Assembly (NCBI GenBank): GCA_030748635.1
Contig: JASMLP010000070.1
Location: 1 to 39,666, forward strand
Reading direction: 5' to 3'
DNA from: Planctomycetota bacterium
Lineage (GTDB): Bacteria; Planctomycetota; JACQVV01; JASMLP01
DNA: 39,666 nt
The notes under the pieces were generated by a model, which searched no databases, was not told the origin of the DNA, and worked only from the letters and a program-made list of their open reading frames with translations. A program made the position numbers and the translations under genes. This document shows, piece after piece, positions 8,799-17,343 of this stretch. Position 1 is the first letter of the stretch. Each line of letters starts with the position of its first letter.

Positions 8799-9896
8799 AT
8801 GCGTCACGTCCTGCTGACCGGCTTTCCCGGCTTCCTGGCCGGCGTGCTGCTCGAGCGACTTGTCCACAAGATGGAACGGGCGACCCTTTTGGTGGAGGAA
8901 AAGTTTTTGGAAGCGGCCCAAAATCGACTGCAAGAACTTGTTCGCGTTCAAGGGAGTTCAGCGGAGGCGATTGAAGTCATTTCGGGAGATATCACTCGGC
9001 CGGACTTGGGGCTTGATGATTCGGTTGCGCAACGTTTGCTCGAGGAAGTCGACACGGTTTTTCATCTGGCCGCGCTCTACGATCTGGCGGTGGAGAAGGA
9101 TCTCGCTCATCGTGTCAATGTGGATGGAACCCGTTTCGTGGGAGATTTTCTGGTTCGTATCCAGAATCCGGTTCGTTATCACTATGTGTCGACAGTGGTT
9201 GTGGCCGGTCGGCGTACAGGTCGGGTTGCCGAGGATGAGTTGGAGCATTCGTGTGGTTTCCACAACTATTATGAATCGACCAAGCATGAGGCGGAGGTTC
9301 TGGTTCGCTCCCTGTCTCGCGAAGCATCGCTTTCCACATCGATCTATCGGCCCGGTAGTGTCGTGGGATGTTCCCGGTCGGGATGGACCACCAAGTACGA
9401 TGGGCCCTACATCGCTCTGAAGACCCTCTTGAAAATGCCCTGGCCTCTTCATCGATGGAATCATGGGGCTTGTGATGTTCCGTTTCTGGGAGTTCCTGTG
9501 GATTTTATCGCGGACGCGATTTCGGCCTTGGCGTCTCGGCCCCAGAAGGAACTCTGTACAACGTATCACCTGACCGACCCTGATCCGCCCAAACTCAATG
9601 AAACCTGGGATCTTTTCAGTCAAGAACTGCTAGGGCATCGGTCGCGGGGTCAGGTTCCTGAGTGGATCCTTCGTCTTTCTCTTCGGGTCGGCTTTCCTCA
9701 GTTGCTCGGTCTTCCCTCGTCCATGGCCCCCTACCTTCATCATCGATGTGAGTTTGATTGTTCGAATACACTTCGCGATCTGGATGGGACGGGGATCGTT
9801 TGTCCTTCTTTCGAAGAATATGTCGAGGTGATGGTCCGGTATTTCCGGGACCATCGCGAGCCCGGGGTTCGACCGAAAACCGTGACGATTTCGTGA
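8799..9896 (+). CDS. Extended SDR NAD(P)-dependent reductase/epimerase (NAD_binding_4-like)
   Basis: This 365-residue protein has a Rossmann fold. It starts with the dinucleotide loop TGFPGFLAG, has DTVFHLAALYDL in strand 4, the catalytic serine in YHYVSTVVVAG, and the catalytic YYESTKHEAE (Y-x3-K). The TGxxGFLx start and overall pattern resemble the male-sterility/thioester-reductase group (NAD_binding_4), which reduces acyl thioesters or acts on lipid-linked substrates. The C-terminal part (about 260-350) is less typical. The ATG at 8799 lies 18 nt after the synthase stop, and its own stop overlaps the next GTG start by 4 nt, so it is co-transcribed. The substrate is unknown. Confidence 0.75.
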   Translation: MRHVLLTGFPGFLAGVLLERLVHKMERATLLVEEKFLEAAQNRLQELVRVQGSSAEAIEVISGDITRPDLGLDDSVAQRLLEEVDTVFHLAALYDLAVEKDLAHRVNVDGTRFVGDFLVRIQNPVRYHYVSTVVVAGRRTGRVAEDELEHSCGFHNYYESTKHEAEVLVRSLSREASLSTSIYRPGSVVGCSRSGWTTKYDGPYIALKTLLKMPWPLHRWNHGACDVPFLGVPVDFIADAISALASRPQKELCTTYHLTDPDPPKLNETWDLFSQELLGHRSRGQVPEWILRLSLRVGFPQLLGLPSSMAPYLHHRCEFDCSNTLRDLDGTGIVCPSFEEYVEVMVRYFRDHREPGVRPKTVTIS

Positions 9897-11431
9897 GTGG
9901 GCGTCCTTATGATACGAATCCCAAAGCGGTTCGACTTGCGATATCGAAGGGCTTGATTCCCGAGGGGGAAGCCGAGGAAGTTCTTCAGCGGATTGCTACT
10001 GGAGACTCTCTTGTCGAACAGTTGATCGAAAGGGGAGCGATTCAGGCCGAGGCTCAAACTGAATTCCGGCAGTGGGTCGATTTTGATCTCGATCGTTCTG
10101 AAGATCGATTGTTTGGCAAGATCGCAGTCAATCGGGGTCACGTAGAACCGGGGCCGGTGAAAAGATTTCTCGACCAGCAAAAACGGACATACGCAGATTG
10201 GGGGTCTTTCGGGCGTCTTGATCTGGCCATTCGGGACAAGGGATTGCTCACCGAAAGAGTCCGTCGGGCGATCGCGCTGCGCAGAGACCGGATTCTCGTG
10301 GAGAGGTATGGTCCACGAGGCATACCCAGGCACGGTTCGGTAAGCGCCGATTCGGGAGAGCTCTCCATCTTGACCTTTCCGACCCCACGACGGCGTGGGC
10401 GAATGCGGCAATGTCCGGGTTGCGAGGAAGATATTGCTAGAGGCCACTCTCTGTGTCCGGTGTGTGGGGTCCGTTTGGAATCTTTGGGGAAGAGGAAAAT
10501 CGGTCCCGTCGATCTTCGAGCGGCCAGCCAGCGTATTGCGCGCAAGATGCGAACCCGAGTGGATGTTCTCGGTCACGAAATCTATCCGTTGCTGCAGGGA
10601 GCGGTGGTGATGTTCGCAGGTCTGTTTCTGTTCCTGTTTTTTCTGCCGTTGGGGGAGCGTGGAGTCGGGGGGGATGCTCGGTGGATGTTTGCCTGGGACC
10701 TTCTCGGTTCCCGGGAGCCTTTTCTGGCTAAAGTTTATGTCTTCGGTCCGCTACTCACAGGACTTTGCGCGCTGGCGATCGCGCTGGGTACTCGTCAGCC
10801 GTTTCCGTTTGGACTGGGAATCTCGATCTGTGGACTTTTCCCCTTTGTTTTACTCATGACCGGTCCACCCCACGCCTATACCGGGGCGTTTTTAGGATTG
10901 ATAGAACCCGGAGTCTTCGGGGTACTGGTTCTTTTTGTTGCCATGCTGGTCGGGACGTTTTTGAGGATATTTTTCGAGGAGGAGACGTTGCCACGTGCGC
11001 TCGGGGGAGGATCCGGATTGGTCGCGCTTTTAATGCTCGCATTTCCTGGAGTATTGTCCGAAGGTGAGAGTTACTATGGATTTGCAGTCGACCGCCTGGA
11101 TCGATCCTGGGTGGAAGGGGTTTTCTTGTTGGTGTGGTTGATTGCTCCTCTGCTGGCTGCCACCGGCTTGATTCACAAAAAAGGGTGGAGTCGTCGCATT
11201 GCAGGTGGAGCCGTGATTTCCTGTTTCATCCTCATGGGGGGGGTTGCGATTCAGTTTTCAGTGGCTTCCGCGCAACGTGAGATTTTTCACTATGCGTTTG
11301 TGTTTTTGCGAATGAGTGGATTTCTGGTCGGCTCTTTTTTCTTGGTGTCGATCGGCCTGGCTTTTGTGCTCGGAGCGGTCATGTCCGGGCGGAGACGTCG
11401 AGAAGAGCTTCTTGTTGTGAGCGCGAGGTGA
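9893..11431 (+). CDS. Membrane protein with 'LFGKIAV' helical domain, zinc ribbon and about eight TM segments
   Basis: A protein of 512 residues whose function I do not recognise. Residues about 1-60 form a helical segment. Residues about 73-134 carry an LFGKIAVNRG... domain that also occurs, twice, in the protein at 26251-27618. Next comes a rubredoxin-like zinc ribbon, CPGC (174-177) and CPVC (188-191), then a basic linker and about eight hydrophobic helices from residue 227 to near the C-terminus. It looks like an inner-membrane protein with a cytoplasmic N-terminal sensor or interaction module. The start is GTG at 9893 inside the SDR stop (GTGA overlap); longer in-frame starts would overlap the SDR gene. 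It lies between the SDR and thrS genes in a likely operon. Confidence 0.7.
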   Translation: MSGRPYDTNPKAVRLAISKGLIPEGEAEEVLQRIATGDSLVEQLIERGAIQAEAQTEFRQWVDFDLDRSEDRLFGKIAVNRGHVEPGPVKRFLDQQKRTYADWGSFGRLDLAIRDKGLLTERVRRAIALRRDRILVERYGPRGIPRHGSVSADSGELSILTFPTPRRRGRMRQCPGCEEDIARGHSLCPVCGVRLESLGKRKIGPVDLRAASQRIARKMRTRVDVLGHEIYPLLQGAVVMFAGLFLFLFFLPLGERGVGGDARWMFAWDLLGSREPFLAKVYVFGPLLTGLCALAIALGTRQPFPFGLGISICGLFPFVLLMTGPPHAYTGAFLGLIEPGVFGVLVLFVAMLVGTFLRIFFEEETLPRALGGGSGLVALLMLAFPGVLSEGESYYGFAVDRLDRSWVEGVFLLVWLIAPLLAATGLIHKKGWSRRIAGGAVISCFILMGGVAIQFSVASAQREIFHYAFVFLRMSGFLVGSFFLVSIGLAFVLGAVMSGRRRREELLVVSAR

Positions 11432-11438
11432 CTCCATC

Positions 11439-11507
11439 ATGTTGACGCTCGATGGGGCCCAGACTACGATTTCGCATCGGTCCGTTGGCTATGCGAGGAG
11501 AGCGTGA
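11439..11507 (+). CDS. Possible 22-codon leader peptide upstream of thrS
   Basis: An ATG at 11439 opens a 22-residue frame, starting MLTLDGAQTT, whose TGA (11505-11507) touches the thrS ATG. No clear SD precedes it. It could couple translation from the upstream gene to thrS or be chance. Its first residues faintly resemble the start of a ThrRS TGS domain, but there is no room for a full TGS domain before thrS. Confidence 0.2.
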   Translation: MLTLDGAQTTISHRSVGYARRA

Positions 11508-13279
11508 TGATTGTCGAAACCGGGCTCGAAGGAGCCGTAACCGAAAAGGATTTCCAGAGTCGTAAAGAATACGAACTCTATTGCATCCGCCATTCGGCGG
11601 CTCATGTCATGGCCGAGGCGATTTTGCGTTTGCGACCCGACGCCAAGTTTACGGTTGGGCCTCCGGTTGAGGACGGTTTCTATTACGACTTTGAAACCGA
11701 ATCTCCCATATCCGAAGAGGAGTTGCCGGCGATCGAAGCCGAGATGAAGAAAATTTGCAAGGAAGGACATTCGTTTCAGTGCGAGATGTGGTCCCGCGAT
11801 CAGGCCGAGACCTTTTTCGTTGCGGAGGGTCAACCCCACAAACTGACGATCATGAGTGATCGTGAACTTACAGAGTGTTCGATTTTCAGACATTCCTCTT
11901 TTGTCGATCTTTGTCGTGGACCTCATGTCGATTCGACCAAGAAGATCAAATACTTCAAGTTGACTTCAGTTTCCGGCGCTCATTGGAAAGAGGGAATGGT
12001 TCAGCGCATCTACGGCACGGCTTGGCAATCGAAAGGTGAACTGAAAGCTTATCTCGGTCGACTGGAAGAGGCCGCGCGGCGTGATCACCGTCGACTCGGA
12101 AAGGAGTTGGACCTCTTTGCGTTCTTTCCGTTTAGCCCCGGTTCTCCCTGTTTGCTTCCCAAGGGGTTGGTGCTCTATCGAATCCTGCAAGAAAAAATGC
12201 GTCGTCTTCTGGCCTCAAACGGTTACGAAGAGGTTCGGGCTCCAGTCCTCTGTCATCAGAGTTTGTGGGAAACCAGCGGTCACTGGAGTAAGTTTCGGGA
12301 GAATATGTTTCTGGTCGAGGCGGAAAGTGAGACGAGCGGACAGTACGGTTTGAAGCCGATGAACTGTCCGATTCATATGAAGATTTTTGGGCTGAAAAAA
12401 CGCAGCTACCGAGATCTTCCTCTTCGCATACACGATGAGGGCATTCTCCACCGAAACGAGGTGTCCGGGTCTCTGTCGGGAATGACCCGAGTTCGCATGT
12501 TTTGTCAGGATGACACTCATATTTTTGTGGCTCCTGAAGAGATCCAGGAAGAGATCGGTCGAGTGCTAGCAATTGTGGATCGGGTCTATCGTGCGTTTGG
12601 ACTGACCTATCACCTCGAGCTATCGACTCGGCCCGAAAACTATCTGGGGGAGCAGGATCAGTGGGATCAGGCGGAATCCGCCCTGTCGAAGGCTCTCGAA
12701 TCGTGGGGCAAGCCGTTCGCGATTAACGAGGGAGACGGAGCATTCTACGGCCCAAAAATCGACTTCAGTGTGGAGGACGCGATCGGGCGGCGCTGGCAGG
12801 TCGGCACGGCTCAGCTCGATTTTCAGTTGCCGGGACCCGACCGGTTCAATCTTCGCTATATCGACGAGGACAATACACCTCGTCATCCGGTCGTCATCCA
12901 TCAGGCAACTTATGGATCGATGGAGCGCTTTCTGGGAATCTTGATCGAGAGCTACGCGGGCGCCTTCCCGGTGTGGTTGTCTCCTGTTCAGGTTCGAATC
13001 CTGACCATTTCAGAAAAATTTTCGGAGTATGCTCAGCAAGTTCATGAATCTATCCGAAGCCGAGGTTATCGGGTGGAACTGGATCTTCGAAACGACAAGA
13101 TCGGTAAGAAGATTCGGGAGTCTCAGCTTCAGAAAATACCGTACACCCTGGTTATCGGAGCGAAGGAGGCCGAAGAGAGTACGGTGGCCGTTCGGCGATA
13201 CGGAGAGGGTGATCAAGGGGCCCAACCTCTGGCCAGTTTTCTGGACAAATTCGAGTCGGAAGCGAACCTGGAATATTAA
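11507..13279 (+). CDS. thrS: Threonyl-tRNA synthetase lacking the N-terminal TGS domain
   Basis: ThrRS charges tRNA(Thr) and edits mis-charged Ser-tRNA(Thr). The 590-residue product begins about 25 residues before the editing domain, whose HxxxH (HSAAH, about 29-33) and CxxxH (CRGPH) motifs are intact. The class II catalytic core follows: zinc ligands Cys in KPMNCPIHMK, His in QDDTHIF and His in VVIHQATYGS; motif 2 HRNEVSGSLSGMTRVRMF; motif 3 GSMERFLGILIE. The C-terminal anticodon-binding domain (PVQVRIL... to GDQGAQPL) is complete. Usual bacterial ThrRS is about 640 residues; the missing part is the roughly 60-residue TGS domain. I chose ATG 11507 over GTG 11504 because GAGGAG (11495-11500) gives better spacing. 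Confidence 0.95.
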   Translation: MIVETGLEGAVTEKDFQSRKEYELYCIRHSAAHVMAEAILRLRPDAKFTVGPPVEDGFYYDFETESPISEEELPAIEAEMKKICKEGHSFQCEMWSRDQAETFFVAEGQPHKLTIMSDRELTECSIFRHSSFVDLCRGPHVDSTKKIKYFKLTSVSGAHWKEGMVQRIYGTAWQSKGELKAYLGRLEEAARRDHRRLGKELDLFAFFPFSPGSPCLLPKGLVLYRILQEKMRRLLASNGYEEVRAPVLCHQSLWETSGHWSKFRENMFLVEAESETSGQYGLKPMNCPIHMKIFGLKKRSYRDLPLRIHDEGILHRNEVSGSLSGMTRVRMFCQDDTHIFVAPEEIQEEIGRVLAIVDRVYRAFGLTYHLELSTRPENYLGEQDQWDQAESALSKALESWGKPFAINEGDGAFYGPKIDFSVEDAIGRRWQVGTAQLDFQLPGPDRFNLRYIDEDNTPRHPVVIHQATYGSMERFLGILIESYAGAFPVWLSPVQVRILTISEKFSEYAQQVHESIRSRGYRVELDLRNDKIGKKIRESQLQKIPYTLVIGAKEAEESTVAVRRYGEGDQGAQPLASFLDKFESEANLEY

Positions 13280-13304
13280 TCGAGAACGCGTTTTAGCCCG
13301 GAAT

Positions 13305-14138
13305 TTAGTGTTGTCGGGAGGGGATCCAGGCTGTGGTTCGGCCCGCGACACGAAGGAATTGGACAGATTCTCCATCCAGAGTGGGGTTCTGGGTGTTTTG
13401 ATTCCATCGGACGTGAAAAAGCCAGGATTTCGGGAATCGACTCTTGTCCGCATTCACCCGGACGGCGGTACGGATGACTCGTCCCAGGACTCGTCGTAGT
13501 TCAGCGATCTCTTCGGTGGTGAGGCTGTCCGCTTTTCTGCGCGGGTCGAGACCGGCCTGATAAAGAACTTCGTCGGCGATCCAGTTTCCCACTCCTGCGG
13601 CGAAGGATTGGTCGAGGAGCAACCCCTTGAGAGACGCTCTCCTCGTCGATATTTGCTGGATCAAGGACCGGGTCGAGGGGAGATCCAAAAGTGGATCGAA
13701 ACCCAACTGATCGATGGGGGGTTCGTGTTCGGGGCATTCGCGAAGTCGAATTCGCCCGAACCTTCTGGCGTTGGTCATGGCCAGCTGTCCGCCGTCGGAA
13801 AATTCTATCTGGATTTTCCAGAAGCGCGGCGGCCACTGCTCACCCGGGTCGATTGAGGACTGGAGCGGCAAGTGCTCACCATCGGGGATGTGAAAGGCGC
13901 CGGTCATCCCGAGGTGAAAGAGCGGCATGGGGGGACGGTCCAGTTCGAACCATAGATGCTTTCCGTGTCGCCGGACCGCCAGCACTCGGCGTCCGACGAG
14001 CTTTCGGGTCAGAGTGGGGGGCGTGACCCCTTCGATCACGATTCGATCGTCTGCGCACCGGACTCGGTCGATCACTCGTCGCTCTGCGACCGAGGCGGCC
14101 AGGCAACGAGCTCGTTCTACTTCTGGCAATTCGGGCAT
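13305..14138 (-). CDS. mutM: Formamidopyrimidine-DNA glycosylase (Fpg/MutM family), zincless finger
   Basis: Fpg removes oxidised purines such as 8-oxoguanine and nicks the DNA by beta,delta-elimination. The 277-residue product starts with the catalytic MPELPEVE (Pro1 after Met removal, Glu2) and has the RRHGKHLWFEL strand, LFHLGMTGAF, and the helix-two-turn-helix QSFAAGVGNWIADEVLYQAGLDPRRKA. The C-terminal region shows WLFHVRWNQ... and ends GRTTAWIPSRQ. The four zinc-finger cysteines are absent, so this is a 'zincless finger' member. The conserved arginine of the finger tip (GRTT) is kept. The gene converges on thrS and is divergent from the M20 peptidase gene. A TTGGAG-N17-TAGCCT promoter ends 6 nt before the ATG. 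Confidence 0.9.
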   Translation of the reverse strand: MPELPEVERARCLAASVAERRVIDRVRCADDRIVIEGVTPPTLTRKLVGRRVLAVRRHGKHLWFELDRPPMPLFHLGMTGAFHIPDGEHLPLQSSIDPGEQWPPRFWKIQIEFSDGGQLAMTNARRFGRIRLRECPEHEPPIDQLGFDPLLDLPSTRSLIQQISTRRASLKGLLLDQSFAAGVGNWIADEVLYQAGLDPRRKADSLTTEEIAELRRVLGRVIRTAVRVNADKSRFPKSWLFHVRWNQNTQNPTLDGESVQFLRVAGRTTAWIPSRQH

Positions 14139-14144
14139 TTCGAC

Positions 14145-14173
14145 AGGCTATCGATGGTCAAAAAGATCTCCAA
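14145..14173 (-). promoter_or_regulatory. Putative leaderless promoter of mutM
   Basis: On the minus strand, TTGGAG (14173-14168), a 17-nt spacer and TAGCCT (14150-14145) lie with the -10 box ending 6 nt before the ATG at 14138. A transcript would start at or very near the start codon. No SD is present. Only the spacing and boxes are seen; use is inferred. Confidence 0.4.
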
Positions 14174-14295
14174 GCGCAAAGGCCAACATTTCCGAAAAAT
14201 ATTGGCGATTCGGATCATCCCGCGGGAATCTCCTATCGGATAGGATGTCGGTTCGAATAGACGAAAATCTGGCAGAAGCATGGAGGAGTCGAAGG

Positions 14296-15672
14296 ATGAC
14301 CGACATTGAATCGGTACAGAAATATATAGAGGAACATCAGGAGCGTTTTCAGAGAGAACTGGTGGAATTGCTCCAGATTCCAAGTGTCAGTACCGAACCC
14401 TCATGCAAAGAAGAGGTGGCTCGAGCTGCTTCCTGGGTGGCCGATAACCTGCGAAAAGCGGGGCTCGAGGTGGAGGTGGTGGAGACGGAAGGTCATCCGA
14501 TCGTTCACGGATGGTGGAGTGGGGCTCCGGGCCAGCCGACGGCTCTGGTTTATGGTCACTACGATGTTCAGCCTCCTGAACCGCTGGAGGACTGGGTGAG
14601 TGGCCCCTTCGAACCGACCGTTCGCGACGGGAATCTGTACGCTCGGGGAGCGACCGACGACAAGGGCCAGATGTTCACCCATATGAAGTCGGTCGAGGCC
14701 TGGATTCAGGCCACCGGGTCGTTGCCGATCAACCTGCATCTGGTCATCGAGGGGGAAGAGGAGATCGGAAGCCCTCATCTCCCCGCGTTTCTGGAGTCGA
14801 GGCGGGCCGATCTCACATGCGATTGCGCCGTGGTCAGCGATACGGCTCAGTTTGCTCCCGGTATGCCGGCCATTACGTACGGACTGAAGGGATTGACCTT
14901 TTATGAGGTGACGTTGACCGGACCTCAGCGAGATCTTCATTCGGGAGTCTACGGTGGAGCTGTTGGGAATCCTGCCAATAACCTGGCCCGTATTCTTGCG
15001 GATCTTCTGGATGAGGAGGGGCGGATTCAGATTCCCGGATTTTACGACGATTGTCGTCCACTCGCTGACTGGGAACGGGAACAATTTGCCGCTCTTCCTT
15101 TTGATGAAGACGGTTTTCGGGAATATGTCGGGATGGACGCTCTTTTCGGAGAGGAGGGTTTTTCAACCCTGGAGCGGAAATGGGCCCGTCCGACTTGCGA
15201 TATCAACGGCCTCACAGCCGGATACCAGGGGGAGGGAGCCAAGACGATCGTTCCCTCGAAGGCGACCGGGAAGGTCAGCTTTCGTCTTGTGCCCGACCAG
15301 GACCCCGAAGCGATCGCCGCCGCTTTTTGCCGATTCGTGGAGGAGCGGGTTCGGCCTGGAGTTCGGTGTGAAATCGACTCTCATACCGGTTGTCGCGCCG
15401 TTTTGGTGCCGGTGGACAGTGCGTACTGTCAGGCTGCGGTGAGAGCGATTGAGCAGGGATTTGGGACGCCCCCGGTTTTTATCCGGGAGGGAGGGTCGAT
15501 CCCGATTGTTGAGTCGTTCAAGAGCATTCTCGAGGTCGATACCTTGCTTTTGGGATGGGGACAAAACGACGATAATCTGCATTCACCCAACGAGAAATTC
15601 TCTCTGGCTGACTTTGAAAAGGGTACTCGCACGAGCGCTCATCTTTGGCAAGAACTGGCTCGACGCGAATGA
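14296..15672 (+). CDS. M20 family dipeptidase (metallopeptidase)
   Basis: This 458-residue cytoplasmic, two-zinc M20 peptidase probably hydrolyses dipeptides or small peptides. Visible active-site motifs are GHYDVQP (H88, D90), ARGATDDKGQ (bridging Asp about 121), EGEEEIGSP (general base Glu about 154-155), the VSDTAQF Asp, and the C-terminal HSPNEKF His. The LHSGVYGGAVGNP dimerisation/substrate segment and FIREGGSIPI are typical of the carnosinase-like dipeptidase branch. I chose ATG 14296, with GGAGGAG (14282-14288) upstream, over longer in-frame starts that lack family similarity. It heads a likely operon with fabI and a thioesterase. Confidence 0.92.
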   Translation: MTDIESVQKYIEEHQERFQRELVELLQIPSVSTEPSCKEEVARAASWVADNLRKAGLEVEVVETEGHPIVHGWWSGAPGQPTALVYGHYDVQPPEPLEDWVSGPFEPTVRDGNLYARGATDDKGQMFTHMKSVEAWIQATGSLPINLHLVIEGEEEIGSPHLPAFLESRRADLTCDCAVVSDTAQFAPGMPAITYGLKGLTFYEVTLTGPQRDLHSGVYGGAVGNPANNLARILADLLDEEGRIQIPGFYDDCRPLADWEREQFAALPFDEDGFREYVGMDALFGEEGFSTLERKWARPTCDINGLTAGYQGEGAKTIVPSKATGKVSFRLVPDQDPEAIAAAFCRFVEERVRPGVRCEIDSHTGCRAVLVPVDSAYCQAAVRAIEQGFGTPPVFIREGGSIPIVESFKSILEVDTLLLGWGQNDDNLHSPNEKFSLADFEKGTRTSAHLWQELARRE

Positions 15673-15742
15673 GGGTGTATGCTGGTGCAAGAGTTCGGGT
15701 GGGTTGTTCACTCGGACCGTTTTTGAGGCGAAGGAGTTCAGG

Positions 15743-16525
15743 ATGATTTCGATCGATCTTGCCGGACAAAATGCAGTGGTTTTCGGAGTTGCCAATAAAA
15801 ACTCCATCGCCTGGAGTATCGTGCAGAAACTCAGCGAAGCGGGGGTTCGTCTGGCTCTCCCCTACCTGGGAGAGAAGCTGGGAGATCGGGTTCGCAAACT
15901 GGCTCAGGAGTTACCCCAGGAGCCGATTCTTGTCGAATGTGATGTCACCAAGGAAGAACAGGTTGAAGCTGTATTTGAGCGAATTGCCCAGGAGATGGGA
16001 TCGCTGGATATGCTCGTGCATAGCATCGCCTTTGCCAATCGGTCCGATCTGGAAGGTCATTTCAAAGACACGTCCCGAGATGGTTATCTGCTTGCCATGG
16101 AGATCAGCGCCTTTTCTCTTCTACGGCTCATGCATTACGCCGAACCCCTCATGTCCGAGAACGGAGGGAGCGTGATTGCCCTCACTTACATGGCCAGTCA
16201 GCGAACGGTCGGAAACTACAATGTCATGGGGTCGGCCAAGGCTGCTCTCGAACATGCGGTGAGGCAACTCGCCTTTGAACTAGGTCCCAAGAATATTCGT
16301 GTGAACGCGATCAGTGCCGGTCCGGTCAATACACTTTCAGCCCGAGGTATTGGCGGTTTCAAGACCATGCTCGAAGCCAATGCCGAACGGGCTTGTCTCA
16401 AGCGGAACATCACCGTGGATGAGGTCGGAAATGCCGGACTGTTTTTGCTCTCTCCCATGAGTTCGGGAATCACGGCTGAAACCCTTTATGTCGATGCCGG
16501 TTTCAACACGGTTCAATTGTCTTGA
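15743..16525 (+). CDS. fabI: Enoyl-[acyl-carrier-protein] reductase (NADH), FabI type
   Basis: FabI performs the last reduction of each fatty-acid elongation cycle. The 260-residue product shows the FabI-specific start GVANKNSIAWSI, where the usual SDR glycine motif is modified, together with CDVTKEEQV, LVHSIAFAN, and the Y-x6-K active site YNVMGSAK preceded by LTYMASQ. RVNAISAGPVNTLSARGI, the substrate-loop region, is also typical. The start ATG 15743 has AAGGAG at 15731-15736. It lies 70 nt after the M20 gene and 29 nt before a type II thioesterase gene. The family call is firm. Confidence 0.95.
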   Translation: MISIDLAGQNAVVFGVANKNSIAWSIVQKLSEAGVRLALPYLGEKLGDRVRKLAQELPQEPILVECDVTKEEQVEAVFERIAQEMGSLDMLVHSIAFANRSDLEGHFKDTSRDGYLLAMEISAFSLLRLMHYAEPLMSENGGSVIALTYMASQRTVGNYNVMGSAKAALEHAVRQLAFELGPKNIRVNAISAGPVNTLSARGIGGFKTMLEANAERACLKRNITVDEVGNAGLFLLSPMSSGITAETLYVDAGFNTVQLS

Positions 16526-16554
16526 AGGTCTTTTTTTGAAAAGCTTCCGGTTCA

Positions 16555-17334
16555 ATGACTCTTGGAAGTACTCAATCCGAAAACCTTTTTGACACCTGGG
16601 TTTTTCGGAAATCGAAACGGCCGAAGGTCTCCCTGAGGCTTCTGGGCATTCCGTACGCGGGGGGTGGGTCGGCCGTTTTTCAGGACTGGCACGACGCCTT
16701 TGACTCCAGAATAGAGTTCGGCGCCGTTTTGCTTCCGGGCCGAGAAAGGCGATGGAAGGAGCCGGCTCGAAAGTCTGTGCGGTCGCTTGCAAACTCTCTG
16801 GCAACGGCTCTTGAACCGAGCCTGTCTGTTCCTCTGGCGCTTTATGGGCACAGCATGGGGGCGTTGATCGCCTTCGAACTGGCTCGGGAATTAGGCCGAA
16901 GAGGTTTTTCTCAACCGGTACATGTTTTCCTGGGAGCTCGTTGTTCACCTGAACACAAGAGCCAGGATTCACCGATTCACCGATTACCCAGGGACGAATT
17001 TGTCGCGGCGTTGACAGAACGATATGACTCGATTCCTGAAGAAATACGTAATGAACCCGAGATCCTGGATGTTTTTCTTCCGTCACTGAGGGCGGATATT
17101 ACTCTCAATGAAACGTATGTTTGTGATCCGGCCCCTCCCCTTTTCGGAGCGATTACCGCTTTGATCGGAAGTGATGATTTGTGGACGAGCAAGGCAACTT
17201 GCGAAAAGTGGTCCCTTCAGACGGCGGGATCGTTTCGCCTTTTGACCCTACCTGGAGGACACTTTTTCTTGCGTGAACACCCCTCTCTTCTCTTTGAAGA
17301 GATCGGTCGGGATTTGAGTCGATATCTGGGCTAG
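16555..17334 (+). CDS. Type II thioesterase (alpha/beta hydrolase)
   Basis: This 259-residue alpha/beta hydrolase belongs to the GrsT/TEII group, which releases wrong or stalled acyl chains from carrier proteins. The early PYAGGGSAVF segment (oxyanion region), LLPGRERRW, the nucleophile elbow GHSMGA, a late LIGSDDLW aspartate and the GGHFFL histidine complete the Ser-Asp-His triad. Such enzymes usually accompany polyketide or nonribosomal peptide synthases, none of which is visible here. The link to fabI suggests a role in acyl-ACP housekeeping or lipid-like metabolite synthesis. The stop at 17334 is 9 nt from the stop of the convergent selenoprotein gene. Confidence 0.85.
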   Translation: MTLGSTQSENLFDTWVFRKSKRPKVSLRLLGIPYAGGGSAVFQDWHDAFDSRIEFGAVLLPGRERRWKEPARKSVRSLANSLATALEPSLSVPLALYGHSMGALIAFELARELGRRGFSQPVHVFLGARCSPEHKSQDSPIHRLPRDEFVAALTERYDSIPEEIRNEPEILDVFLPSLRADITLNETYVCDPAPPLFGAITALIGSDDLWTSKATCEKWSLQTAGSFRLLTLPGGHFFLREHPSLLFEEIGRDLSRYLG

Positions 17335-17343
17335 TTGCAGGGG

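Noticed and set aside
13927-14295. N-terminal extension of the M20 peptidase
   Set aside because: The extension overlaps mutM, has no family similarity, and ATG 14296 has a good SD and fits the family start.
6671-15318. HIP1-like GCGATCGC repeats
   Set aside because: Only about five scattered copies were noticed, all within coding sequence, in keeping with frequent GCGATCG codon pairs.
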